Shown in pieces: positions 1 through 8,731 of a stretch of DNA of 64,000 nucleotides; position 1 is the stretch's first letter, and each line of letters begins with the position of its first letter. Source of the DNA: Algimonas porphyrae (GTDB lineage Bacteria > Pseudomonadota > Alphaproteobacteria > Caulobacterales > Maricaulaceae); the NCBI RefSeq assembly GCF_041429795.1, contig NZ_CP163424.1, forward strand, positions 372,001-436,000. The letters are read 5' to 3'. The notes under the pieces were generated by a model. The model saw only the letters and a program-made list of their open reading frames with translations, was not told the DNA's origin and did no database searches. Made by a program: the position numbers and the translations under genes.

Positions 1-1950
1 ATAGGTTTCGATGATATCGTTCGGGTCGACCGTGTTCTTCTTCGACTTGGACATCTTGATGACGTCGCCCCGGGTCACGACCTTCTTCGTGTCCATGCGG
101 ATCAGCATATTGCCGTCTTCAATGACCTCCGCGGGCACGACATATTCACCGTCTTCGTCCGTATAGACGGCGTGCGTGACCATGCCTTGCGTGAACAGGC
201 CCGCAAACGGCTCTCCGCTTGGCAGGTCGAGCAGACCGCAATCGCGCAGGCCCCGCGTGAAGAAACGCGAATAGAGCAGGTGCAGCACGGCATGTTCCAC
301 CCCGCCGACATATTGGTCCACGGGCAGCCAGGCGCTCGCCGCCGCCTTGTCGAAGGGCTGGCCGTCCTTCCCGGCGAATTTGGCGAAATACCAGGACGAG
401 TCGCCGAACGTGTCGAGCGTGTCGGTCTCCCGTTCTGCGTCCGCGCCGCATTTCGGGCAGCTGACATGTTTGAATGTCGGGTGACGATCGAGCGGGTTGC
501 CCGGACTGTCGAACTCGATGTCATAGGGGAGCTCGACCGGCAGCTGATCTTCCGGCACGGGTACGGCGCCGCATTCTGGGCAGTGAATGACCGGGATCGG
601 ACACCCCCAATAGCGCTGACGGCTCACACCCCAGTCACGCAGGCGGTATTGCGTCGTGCCTTCACCGAGGCCCATCTCGTCGATCTTGGCGATGGCCGCT
701 GCAATCGCCTCGTCCTTTGACAGGCCGTTCAGGAAGTCTGAATTGTAAAGCGTACCTTCGCCGACATAGGCGTCGTCTTCGATGGTAAAGTCTTTCGCAT
801 CCTCGCCGTCTGGCAGGATGACGGGTGTGACGGGCAGACCATATTTGCGGGCAAAGTCCAGATCGCGCTGGTCATGCGCAGGTTGTCCGAACACAGCGCC
901 CGTGCCGTATCTCATCAGCACGAAGTTCGCGATCCAGACGGGAAGTGTTTCGTCGGTGAAGGGGTGTTGCACGCGCAGGCCTGTGTCGAAGCCCAGCTTG
1001 GGCGCTTTGGCGATGTCCTCTTCCGACGTGCCGATCTTGGCGCACTCGGTGCGAAAATCTTGTAAATCAGGGTTCGTTCGCGCCAGTTTTTTAGCAATTG
1101 GATGATCAGGTGAGAGAGCAAGAAATGAAGCGCCGAAAAGGGTGTCGGGTCGAGTCGTATAAATTTCGATACCATCCCGGCACACTTCGAAAGAAATTAA
1201 CTGAGCAGTGCTTACCAAAGGGGTTGGTTCAGGATCAGTTTCACTCCACTCGAACCGCATCGACAGCCCTTCCGACTTGCCGATCCAGTTTCGCTGCATC
1301 AGCCGGACCTTGTCCGGCCAGCGGTCGAGCGTGTCCAAACCGCCCAGCAATTCCTCCGAATATTCCGTGATCTTGTAGAACCACTGTTCCATGTCGCGCT
1401 GTTCGACCGTTGCGCCGGAACGCCAGCCCTTGCCGTCGATCACCTGCTCATTGGCGAGGACCGTCATGTCGACCGGGTCCCAGTTCACCTTGGCGGTCTT
1501 GGAATAGACGAGGCCCCGTTCCCAGAACTTCAGAAAGATACGCTGCTGCTCGGTATAATAGTCCACATCGCAGGTCGCGAATTCACGCGACCAGTCGAGT
1601 GCGAAGCCGAGCCGTTTCATTGGCGCGCGCATCTGTTCGATGTTGGCGTAGGTCCAGTCCTTGGGATGGCCGCCCGTCTCGATCGCGGCATTTTCCGCCG
1701 GCATGCCGAACGCGTCCCAGCCCATCGGGTGCAGCACCTCGAAGCCCTGCGCCCGTTTGTAGCGCGCCACCACATCGCCCATGGCGTAATTGCGGACATG
1801 ACCCATATGGATGCGCCCGGACGGGTAGGGGAACATTTCGAGCGCGTAGAATTTCGGTTTCAGACTGGCATTATCCGCCGTGAAGACGTCGTCCGCTTCC
1901 CAGCGGGCCTGCCATTTCGGTTCTGTCGCAGATGGATTGTAAGCCGCCAT
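1..1950 (-). CDS. leuS: Leucyl-tRNA synthetase (C-terminus outside window)
   Basis: Class I aminoacyl-tRNA synthetase that charges tRNA-Leu in the cytoplasm. The frame is open from the ATG at 1948-1950 to the window edge, giving about 650 of the roughly 860 residues usual for the family. The HIGH-type motif HMGH lies at residues 48-51, the editing-domain motif TTRPDT at about 265-270, and KMSKS at 632-636 (bases 43-57). All are in one frame, so there is no frameshift. Oddity: bases about 1061-1260, in the editing domain (residues about 230-297), are only about 47 % G+C with codons such as TTA, CTT, TCA and ATT, unlike the rest of the gene. The tRNA-binding C-terminal domain is not visible. 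Confidence 0.97.
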   Translation of the reverse strand, partial: MAAYNPSATEPKWQARWEADDVFTADNASLKPKFYALEMFPYPSGRIHMGHVRNYAMGDVVARYKRAQGFEVLHPMGWDAFGMPAENAAIETGGHPKDWTYANIEQMRAPMKRLGFALDWSREFATCDVDYYTEQQRIFLKFWERGLVYSKTAKVNWDPVDMTVLANEQVIDGKGWRSGATVEQRDMEQWFYKITEYSEELLGGLDTLDRWPDKVRLMQRNWIGKSEGLSMRFEWSETDPEPTPLVSTAQLISFEVCRDGIEIYTTRPDTLFGASFLALSPDHPIAKKLARTNPDLQDFRTECAKIGTSEEDIAKAPKLGFDTGLRVQHPFTDETLPVWIANFVLMRYGTGAVFGQPAHDQRDLDFARKYGLPVTPVILPDGEDAKDFTIEDDAYVGEGTLYNSDFLNGLSKDEAIAAAIAKIDEMGLGEGTTQYRLRDWGVSRQRYWGCPIPVIHCPECGAVPVPEDQLPVELPYDIEFDSPGNPLDRHPTFKHVSCPKCGADAERETDTLDTFGDSSWYFAKFAGKDGQPFDKAAASAWLPVDQYVGGVEHAVLHLLYSRFFTRGLRDCGLLDLPSGEPFAGLFTQGMVTHAVYTDEDGEYVVPAEVIEDGNMLIRMDTKKVVTRGDVIKMSKSKKNTVDPNDIIETY

Positions 1951-2022
1951 AATGGCCGCCCATAGCGAGGGTTGCGCGGCGGGTTAAGCGCTTTGTTGCC
2001 TGTTGGCTGCGTCCGGTGCAGG

Positions 2023-2050
2023 AAAAACCCGCCTGCCGGAGCAGACGGGT
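2023..2050 (-). terminator. Rho-independent terminator of the YHS-protein gene
   Basis: A 10-bp stem with one G-U pair (2027-2036 and 2041-2050) encloses a CGGA loop. Read on the minus strand it is followed by a T run (A run at 2023-2027 on the plus strand). It lies about 45 bp beyond the stop codon of the minus-strand gene that ends at 2095. Confidence 0.8.
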
Positions 2051-2094
2051 CTCTAAAGGGCGGAATGCGCCCGCGAATAAAGCTGGGGCAGGCG

Positions 2095-2592
2095 CTACAG
2101 ATCGCCGATGGCGACATGCTCGATATCGGCCCAGTTGCCTTCGGCCTGATCGATATATTTATCGCGCTTTTTCAGCCATTTCTTCTGAATCTTCTTGTTC
2201 AGGTTCAGATAAAGGCGGTCATTGACGACTGTATAGGCGAGTGGATCCGCGTCGAACTTCTTGCCCTTGGCCACACCATAGGCACAGAAACCGCCATAGA
2301 CGGGCACGAACCGGGCTGGGTCGGCATTGAACGTGTCCAGATTGGCCTGGCTGGCAAAGCGGTAGGTCGCCCCTTCGAACTGGGCGCTGTAAGTCGCCGC
2401 ACCGACGACCGGTGCGTCGCCGGAGCGGTAGGAGACGACATCATAACCCTGAACCGCCAGGTTCGGCGCGTCCGCAGTCGATCCGGCGATGCTGACTTCG
2501 TCAATGGCAAAGGCTGGTGTGGTGAGGATTGCGCTGGTCGTCCCTAGAGCGATGGCGGTCGCAATGACCGTGGATTTCAGAAAATTATTCAT
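2095..2592 (-). CDS. YHS domain-containing periplasmic protein
   Basis: A 165-residue protein with a clear Sec signal peptide (cleavage near TPAFA, residue 29). A YHS-type domain follows, with GYDVVSY at about residues 49-55 and the conserved FCAYGVAKGKKFD segment at about 102-114. The C-terminus is Lys-rich and probably helical. YHS domains are associated with metal binding or metal-linked enzymes, and small secreted YHS proteins are common in proteobacteria but have no assigned reaction. The gene is monocistronic, with its own terminator and a divergent AraC-type regulator gene upstream. The specific function is unknown. Confidence 0.85.
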   Translation of the reverse strand: MNNFLKSTVIATAIALGTTSAILTTPAFAIDEVSIAGSTADAPNLAVQGYDVVSYRSGDAPVVGAATYSAQFEGATYRFASQANLDTFNADPARFVPVYGGFCAYGVAKGKKFDADPLAYTVVNDRLYLNLNKKIQKKWLKKRDKYIDQAEGNWADIEHVAIGDL

Positions 2593-2774
2593 GATGATCT
2601 CTTTTCAAGTCTTATGTGATGGCTCTCAACGAAGCCGTGCCACCCTATTATGGACCAATCGGTTCATAAGCAAAACACACATCGCTCTCGCCTCGTCACA
2701 CGGCTGTGATCCAAGCGTGACGCCCATATTGTTCGGGTTCGACTTGCGGCAGCGAAAATGATAGCGACCGGATC

Positions 2775-3680
2775 GTGATCGACCCGCCTTCGTTCCGGGA
2801 CCGGCCTGGGTCCATCCGCACGCACCATTTTCCATCCCCATTCGGAAACTGGACCGTCTCGGACGGGGATGCCCCGATCGATCTGGTCGGGGACGTCGTC
2901 AGCCTGTGGGAATCGAAAGGCTTCGTCGGAAACAGCTATGAGCGCATGGTCCCGCGCGGTCATCTCGATCTGATCTTCAATCTGGCCGGGCCGCAGGCGC
3001 TCTATCCGGACGGGTCGATGGATCATCCGCAGATCTTCACCCGCGCCTGGCTGTCCGGTCTGTTCGACCGCCCGATCCATGTCGGCCCGGCTTATCGCGC
3101 GGAGATTCACGGCACTCATCTGGTTGGCGTGTCGCTGACCCCGGTCGCCGCCAGACGATTATTCGGGCTCGACCCGCGGGAGCTGCGCAACACGGTCATC
3201 CCGGCTGACGATCTGTTCGGCGGGGCCGCGCAGTCGATCTGGCACCGGATCGGAGAGGCGAAGCAGACCGCGGCCCGTTTCGACATCATCTGCGGTTTTC
3301 TGCGCGGCTGTCGCATGCGGTCGATCCGGCCCATGCCGTTTTCCGCGCTCTGGGCGGTGGGCGCGACGATCGCAACCGGGGGACAGATCAGGGTCGGCGA
3401 TCTGTGTGACGAGCTGTCGGTCAGTCGCAAACATCTGTCGACTCTGGTCGGCAACGCCACGGGAATGACACCGAAAGGTTTTTCGCGGTTGCAGCGTTTC
3501 CGTCGGGCCATGAGCGCGCTGGAGCATGCCAAGGGACTGGATTTTGCAGATGTGGCTCTGGATCTCGGTTTTTCCGACCAATCGCATTTCATTAACGACT
3601 TCAGAGCCTTCTCAGGCGAGTCGCCGCTTCGTTTCATCGCGGCCCGGTCCAGTGACGGGGAATCGATCCTGTTCGATTAG
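2775..3680 (+). CDS. AraC-family transcriptional regulator
   Basis: A 301-residue protein with an N-terminal ligand or regulatory domain (residues about 1-160, containing PRGHLDLIFNL) and a C-terminal AraC double helix-turn-helix at about 200-290. The second helix-turn-helix carries the family signature ADVALDLGFSDQSHFINDF. The start used is GTG at 2775, with no convincing ribosome binding site, so the exact start is uncertain. The gene is divergent from the YHS-protein gene with about 180 bp between them, so control of that gene is possible but not shown. The effector is unknown. Confidence 0.9.
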   Translation: MIDPPSFRDRPGSIRTHHFPSPFGNWTVSDGDAPIDLVGDVVSLWESKGFVGNSYERMVPRGHLDLIFNLAGPQALYPDGSMDHPQIFTRAWLSGLFDRPIHVGPAYRAEIHGTHLVGVSLTPVAARRLFGLDPRELRNTVIPADDLFGGAAQSIWHRIGEAKQTAARFDIICGFLRGCRMRSIRPMPFSALWAVGATIATGGQIRVGDLCDELSVSRKHLSTLVGNATGMTPKGFSRLQRFRRAMSALEHAKGLDFADVALDLGFSDQSHFINDFRAFSGESPLRFIAARSSDGESILFD

Positions 3681-3707
3681 GCGGCGCGATCTGGCAATGA
3701 CTGTACG

Positions 3708-3746
3708 GAAATGTGGGGCAGAAATGTGGGGCGGAAATGCGGCGCA
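3708..3746. repeat. Three tandem 13-bp units
   Basis: Units at 3708-3720, 3721-3733 and 3734-3746 share the pattern GAAATGTGGGGCA. The second differs from the first in one base and the third in two. They sit in the gap between the AraC gene and the DUF1761 gene, in no supported coding frame. Confidence 0.85.
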
Positions 3747-3818
3747 GGTAACATTCTTCCAATCAAGCGGCCCAGCGCAGGCGTAGGGATCGCCGCGAAG
3801 ACGCTATCAGGATCAAAG

Positions 3819-3837
3819 CTTCGGGACGGTCCCGAAG
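3819..3837. promoter_or_regulatory. 19-bp perfect palindrome upstream of DUF1761 gene
   Basis: Nine-base arms, CTTCGGGAC and GTCCCGAAG, flank one central G. The palindrome lies 38 bp before the ATG of the DUF1761 gene. There is no T run behind it, so an operator or leader hairpin fits better than a terminator. The binding factor is unknown. Confidence 0.5.
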
Positions 3838-3874
3838 ACCCTCTGGTGTCGGTCCATATGAGGGAGACTGTTTC

Positions 3875-4267
3875 ATGGACACATCTACGCTTATCGCGGC
3901 CGCGGCTGCGACTGTCGGGGCCTTCATTCTGGGGGGTCTATGGTATTCACCCATATTGTTCGGCAAAACATGGCAACGCCTGTCGACTTATAATGAAACT
4001 TCGCCGCCCAATCCCGGTGTAGCTTATGGCGGCGCTTTCATCCTGCTTTTGCTGTCCGCCGTGATTTTCGGCGCGTTTCTGGGCCCGAACCCGTCCTTCG
4101 GTTTCGCCATGGGCGCAGCGCTGTCGGCAGGATTTGCCTGGGCGGCAGGCAGTTACTGGGTCAGCGACCTGTTCGAAGGTCGCCCCTTGCGCCTGTCGCT
4201 CATCAATGGTGGCTATATGATCGGCCTGTTCGCGATTTTCGGCCTGGCTTTCGGAACCATCGGTTAG
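3875..4267 (+). CDS. DUF1761 family membrane protein
   Basis: A 130-residue integral membrane protein with four hydrophobic segments (about residues 5-25, 50-70, 77-95 and 110-128). The N-terminal GGLWYSPILFGKTW segment is typical of DUF1761. An AGGGAGA ribosome binding site lies 9 bp before the ATG. A small lipoprotein gene follows after 10 bp, so the two are probably cotranscribed. No biochemical role is established for the family. Confidence 0.85.
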   Translation: MDTSTLIAAAAATVGAFILGGLWYSPILFGKTWQRLSTYNETSPPNPGVAYGGAFILLLLSAVIFGAFLGPNPSFGFAMGAALSAGFAWAAGSYWVSDLFEGRPLRLSLINGGYMIGLFAIFGLAFGTIG

Positions 4268-4277
4268 GAGACAGATA

Positions 4278-4847
4278 ATGACACGAATGATCAGGACAAT
4301 CATGGCAAGCATTGGCGTGTCGGCCCTTGCCGCCTGCGCCACAGCCAACCCATCCTCGCCACCGGAAGTCCTTGCGACAACGGTAGACCAGACCCCTGTC
4401 ATGGATGCGATGGCGTTTTTCGTCGGTTCCTGCTGGGACGGTGTTTTCAGCGATGGCCAGAGTACGGACCGGCACTGCCTGCGCGCAATGAATAAAGGCC
4501 ATTTCGTCCGCGACCGCCATTTTGTCGATGGCGCGCGCGGCCCTTATGGCGGGGAGACTATCTTCAGCTGGGACGCGGAAGAGGGCCGGATCGTCTATAT
4601 CTATTTCGATACCGCTGGCGGTAAGAGCGAAGGCACGCTCATTCCCGTCGATGACGGGTTCAAGGCACCGGACGAGGTCTACGAAATGGCCGATGGCCGC
4701 AGCATGACGATTGCCAGCGCCTGGGTCATCACCGGTCCCGACAGCTGGGAACAACGCACGCAGGATGTCAGCGGCGATGCGCCGAAAACGCTCTGGACAA
4801 TTGCCTATGACCGCGCCCCGTTAGGCACAGTCGAAGGGCTGGACTGA
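4278..4847 (+). CDS. Small secreted lipoprotein of unknown function
   Basis: A 189-residue protein with a lipoprotein signal ending in the lipobox LAAC (Cys at about 20). The mature part has a short-beta-strand pattern (for example FVGSCWDGVF and IVYIYFDTAGG) resembling lipocalin-like or DUF1579-type domains; this resemblance is weak. An AGGAG ribosome binding site precedes the ATG. The gene probably forms a two-gene unit with the DUF1761 gene and is followed by a strong terminator shared with the convergent peptidase gene. Confidence 0.8.
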   Translation: MTRMIRTIMASIGVSALAACATANPSSPPEVLATTVDQTPVMDAMAFFVGSCWDGVFSDGQSTDRHCLRAMNKGHFVRDRHFVDGARGPYGGETIFSWDAEEGRIVYIYFDTAGGKSEGTLIPVDDGFKAPDEVYEMADGRSMTIASAWVITGPDSWEQRTQDVSGDAPKTLWTIAYDRAPLGTVEGLD

Positions 4848-4851
4848 CCAG

Positions 4852-4879
4852 AAAAAAGCGCCCCCGCAGGGGCGCTTTC
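4852..4879. terminator. Bidirectional rho-independent terminator
   Basis: A ten-base stem AAAGCGCCCC / GGGGCGCTTT (4855-4864 and 4869-4878) has a CGCA loop, an A run on its left and a short T run on its right. It lies between the convergent lipoprotein gene and prolyl oligopeptidase gene and can serve both. Confidence 0.85.
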
Positions 4880-4902
4880 GCTATTCTATGATGTTGCAGG
4901 AA

Positions 4903-7158
4903 CTAGCTGGCGTCGTCGGCCAGCTTCTGCAGCAGATAGACATGCTGCAGGGCCAGACGTTTGGCTGTTTCCTTTAGATTGGCCGCGGCTGAGTGACCGC
5001 CGTCGATATTCTCATAGTAATGGAAATCGTGACCCTGGTCCTGCATGCGCATGGCGAATTTGCGGGCATGCCCTGGATGAACGCGGTCATCCTTGGTCGA
5101 GGTGATCAGGAAAACTTCCGGGTAGTCCTCATCCTCGCGGATATTATGATAGGGGCTGATCTGGCGCAGGAAGGCCCCTTCGACCGCATCATCCGGATTG
5201 CCATATTCGCCCATCCAGGATGCGCCCGCCAGCAGCTTGTGGAAGCGCTGCATATCGAGCAGAGGCACGGCGATGATGGCGGCGTTGAATAGATCCGGAC
5301 GCTGGGTTGTCATCACGCCCGTCAGCAGCCCGCCGTTGGACCCGCCTTCGATGCCGAGGTGATCCGGGCTGGTAACACCGGTTTCGATCAGATCTTCGGC
5401 CACCGCGATGAAGTCGTCATAGATACGCTGACGCTCGGTTTTCAGGCCGGCCTGGTGCCAGTTCGGACCATATTCGCCGCCGCCCCGGATGTTGGCGAGC
5501 ACATAGACGCCGCCATTTTCCAGCCACAGCTTGCCGCGCGTGGCGGAATAGCTTGGATTCAGTGAAATCTCGAACCCGCCATAACCATAAAGCAGGGTCG
5601 GATTCTCACCATTCATCGCCGTGTCTTTCGACCGGACAATGAAATAGGGCACTTGGGTGCCGTCGGCTGATGTCGCGAATTTCTGCTCGCTGACCATGTT
5701 CGATGCATCGAACCAGTCCGGCAGGGATTTGGCCGCGACCGGCGTCAGCGCGTCGGCGGATGTGTCGATCGTGTAGAGCGTATCCGGGGTCAGGAAGTCC
5801 TCGGCCGACAGGAAAGCGATGCTTTCCTTCGGATTGGTTGCCCCCACGCCTGCCGCACCGTTTTCCGGCAAGGCGATCGGTTCCGACGTCCAGGTTTCGC
5901 CGTCCCAGTCAAATGCCAGAACGGAGCCTTTGACGTCGGTCGTCTTGGCCAGCAGGACCTTGTCCTTGGTCACGCCATAACCGCCGAGCGAGCTTTTCGC
6001 GTCCGGGCTGTAAACCAGATTCAGATCCGCGATCTCGCCATCATCCATGAAGTCGTCAATGGCGAAGCTGACCAGGTCGCCGGAGTTGAAGCCGCGCCAG
6101 TCCTCATTGAGGCTCAGCATGACCTGGCCCTTGAATTCGGCGCCGAGATTGCTCTTACTGGGGATCGGGAACGGGACGGCATCGCCGACCGTGCCGTCGG
6201 CATTGCGGGGGAACCAGAAATAATTGGTGTCGTAAAAGGTCTCGCTCTGGCTGACGACGATTTCGCGCCGACCATCGGACAGCTCGAATACACCGGGCCA
6301 GTAGCCGACATCGGTCTGGTTGCCGCGTCCGATTTCGACCGACTCGGCCAGTGGCGTGCCGCGCGTCCAGATCCGGGCCGTGCTGGGATAACCACTATCC
6401 GTCATCGTGCCTTCGCCGAAATCGACGGCGACCACCATGGTGTTCTCATCGACCCAGTCCATCGTGCCCTTGGATTCCGGTGTTACGAACCCGTCGACGA
6501 CAAACTCCCCCGTTTCCGTGTTGAATTCACGGCGGACGACGGCGTCCTTGCCGCCATCGGACAGGTTGATGATGCAGAGCGTGTAGTCGGGCGACAGGCA
6601 GTTATTGCCCTTATAGACCCAGTTCTTGTCTTCGGCCTCGGCGAGCGCGTCAAAGTCGAGCACCGTTTCCCACGCCGTATTGCCGGACAGATAGCTGTCC
6701 ATCGTCGTCTTGCGCCAGACACCGCGGACATTGGTTTCGTCCTGCCAGAAATTATGCGCCGCACCGCCACGATAGGACACGTAAGGAATCCGGTCCTTGC
6801 TCTGCAGAATGGAGAGCGCGTCATTATAGAGCGTCTCGTAACGCGGATCGGCCATCAGTTCGTTCAGCGTCACCTCGTTCCAGGCCTTGACCTGATCCAG
6901 CGCTGCTTCGCCTTCGACCTCTTCGAGCCAAAGGTGATCCGCATCGCGCTGACCGTCTGTTTCGTAAGCAACAGGCACATAGGTTGCGGCGTCGGTCGAC
7001 GGCGTTTCAGGCGATGACATATCGGACGTCGCCATATCCGTTGCGGCAGTATCAGTCGTTTCGGTCACGCTTGCCTCGTCAGCATTGGAACAGGCCGCGA
7101 GCACGAGGGCCATGGCGGTCGCCGTCAGAAAATTTCGGGTCGTGTTACGGGGGCTCAT
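4903..7158 (-). CDS. Prolyl oligopeptidase family (S9A) serine peptidase, lipoprotein
   Basis: A 751-residue secreted peptidase expected to cleave short peptides after proline. A lipoprotein signal ends in the lipobox LAAC at about residues 19-22, followed by a Thr/Ser/Asp-rich linker. A seven-bladed propeller spans about 75-480 and the alpha/beta-hydrolase domain about 490-751. The catalytic triad is visible: Ser607 in GGSNGG, Asp in DDRV at about 690, and His722 in GGHSAA. A strong AAAAGGAG ribosome binding site precedes the ATG. Lipid anchoring suggests an envelope peptide-scavenging role. Confidence 0.95.
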   Translation of the reverse strand: MSPRNTTRNFLTATAMALVLAACSNADEASVTETTDTAATDMATSDMSSPETPSTDAATYVPVAYETDGQRDADHLWLEEVEGEAALDQVKAWNEVTLNELMADPRYETLYNDALSILQSKDRIPYVSYRGGAAHNFWQDETNVRGVWRKTTMDSYLSGNTAWETVLDFDALAEAEDKNWVYKGNNCLSPDYTLCIINLSDGGKDAVVRREFNTETGEFVVDGFVTPESKGTMDWVDENTMVVAVDFGEGTMTDSGYPSTARIWTRGTPLAESVEIGRGNQTDVGYWPGVFELSDGRREIVVSQSETFYDTNYFWFPRNADGTVGDAVPFPIPSKSNLGAEFKGQVMLSLNEDWRGFNSGDLVSFAIDDFMDDGEIADLNLVYSPDAKSSLGGYGVTKDKVLLAKTTDVKGSVLAFDWDGETWTSEPIALPENGAAGVGATNPKESIAFLSAEDFLTPDTLYTIDTSADALTPVAAKSLPDWFDASNMVSEQKFATSADGTQVPYFIVRSKDTAMNGENPTLLYGYGGFEISLNPSYSATRGKLWLENGGVYVLANIRGGGEYGPNWHQAGLKTERQRIYDDFIAVAEDLIETGVTSPDHLGIEGGSNGGLLTGVMTTQRPDLFNAAIIAVPLLDMQRFHKLLAGASWMGEYGNPDDAVEGAFLRQISPYHNIREDEDYPEVFLITSTKDDRVHPGHARKFAMRMQDQGHDFHYYENIDGGHSAAANLKETAKRLALQHVYLLQKLADDAS

Positions 7159-7313
7159 TGAAAGTCTCCTTTTGGGCGGCCCGTCAGGTCTTATACGCGT
7201 TACGGGCCTGTGTGGGGCCGTCTTCTAAGGGGTTGGGTCACTTTGGCAAGCAGAAGCGGGCCGACGGACCGGGCGCGGGATAAACTCTGCGTCATCTTGG
7301 GCGCCATGACGCG

Positions 7314-8669
7314 TCACTCTTTCGGGGCGGTATCGCTCAGCAGATCGGGGCCCGTGCCCGTGTCGTTCTGCTGGGTGCCCTGACGTTCCTCTGCAACGCG
7401 CTCGACGATCGTCAGGTCGGCATCCGTATTCAGAACGGCGTGCAGCGCCCTGGCCGCCTTTCCGTCGCGTGGCCTTGTTTCCGTCGTGTGATCGGACGCC
7501 TCATCGGAGGAAGAACTGCCCAGCGCGGCGGGGCCATCGACGCGGACGCGGTAGAGCGGTTCGGGCAGGGAGAAGCCACGCTCTTCCAGGACGGCTTTGA
7601 CATCGCGAATGGCCTGGCTGCGTGCCGTACCGAAGCCCGTTTCGCGCTGATCGATCCAAGCAAAAAAGTCGATCAGAATCGAACTGTCGCCAATTTCGAC
7701 GATCGTGCCCATCGGGCCCGGATCGTCCAGAATGAAATCCAGATCGGCCATGATTTCTGCGCCGACCGCAATGGCGGCAACGGGATCGTCCGCACTGTCC
7801 ACGCCGATCCGAAATTTGAAACGCCGCTCCGGATTGGTCGTATAGTTCAGGATGTCAGCCTTGAACACCTTGGCATTGGGAATGCGCAGGTGATTGCCGT
7901 CCAGCGTCATCAGAATGGTCGCTCGCGTATTCAGTCGCACGACGATCCCTTCCTGCCCGTCAATGACGACATGGTCCTGCGCCCGGAAGGGCTGGCGGAT
8001 CGACAGCAGCAGCGAGGCGATATAATTCTCGACCGTGTCGCGCACGCCAAAGCCCAGCGCGATCCCGATGATCCCGGCCCCGCCTAGCACCGTCCCGACC
8101 AGCGCCGTCGCGCCCAATATGTTCAAGGCGACGATAATCCCGATCATCACGAAAGCGATACGAATGGCCGTTGCGATCAGCTCGGCCAGAAACGGATTGC
8201 CGGCCATGCGTCTGATCACGCCGGTCCGGCTGGCCAGGAAGCGACCCAGCAGGAAAATAGCGACAAGGGCGAACAAGGCGGCGGCGATCAGGGGCAGGGC
8301 GCGGACGAACTGCGTCGTCAGTTCGGCTGAGCGGTCGACCAGCGGCGTGACATTATCAGTCACGTCCAGTGTCCGGACGATGTCGTCCTGAACGGCGACG
8401 ACGCCGTCGACGCGCTCTGCAATCCCGACGGCGCGTTCAGCCGCTTCCGTATTGGCGGCTTCTCCAGCCAGCGTGACGACACTGCCTTCGACCGCAACCG
8501 TGACCTCACGCGTATCGCTTAGCCGCGCCAGAATATCCGTGATCCGGGCCTCGACCTGGGCGTCGGTCGGGCCGGACGCGACCGTGATCGGGGCCGTGTC
8601 GGCAGGCGCGTCCTGCGCCAGCGACGATAGAGGTACCATCAGACAGAGCAGAAAAAGAATGATACGCAT
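7314..8669 (-). CDS. BON-domain MscS-type mechanosensitive ion channel
   Basis: A 451-residue protein with a signal peptide (residues 1-18), a periplasmic BON domain at about 35-105, three transmembrane segments at about 125-215, and the MscS pore helix and beta domain with GxG-rich GGAGIIGIALGFG. The C-terminus is long, acidic and disordered. It should open on membrane tension to release solutes during osmotic downshock. The ATG at 8669 is preferred because GAGGG lies about 9 bases upstream; an in-frame TTG at 8678 sits too close to it. The gene is divergent from the serine hydrolase/dapF unit. Confidence 0.92.
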   Translation of the reverse strand: MRIILFLLCLMVPLSSLAQDAPADTAPITVASGPTDAQVEARITDILARLSDTREVTVAVEGSVVTLAGEAANTEAAERAVGIAERVDGVVAVQDDIVRTLDVTDNVTPLVDRSAELTTQFVRALPLIAAALFALVAIFLLGRFLASRTGVIRRMAGNPFLAELIATAIRIAFVMIGIIVALNILGATALVGTVLGGAGIIGIALGFGVRDTVENYIASLLLSIRQPFRAQDHVVIDGQEGIVVRLNTRATILMTLDGNHLRIPNAKVFKADILNYTTNPERRFKFRIGVDSADDPVAAIAVGAEIMADLDFILDDPGPMGTIVEIGDSSILIDFFAWIDQRETGFGTARSQAIRDVKAVLEERGFSLPEPLYRVRVDGPAALGSSSSDEASDHTTETRPRDGKAARALHAVLNTDADLTIVERVAEERQGTQQNDTGTGPDLLSDTAPKE

Positions 8670-8731
8670 ACGAAACAACCCTCAGGATCAGTGGTTTTGT
8701 GCAAACCCGATTATGGCCATATAGCGGAACA

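Noticed and set aside
1051-1260. Frameshift or pseudogene in leuS
   Set aside because: Translating the low-G+C patch codon by codon kept the frame and the TTRPDT motif; HIGH and KMSKS motifs are in the same frame.
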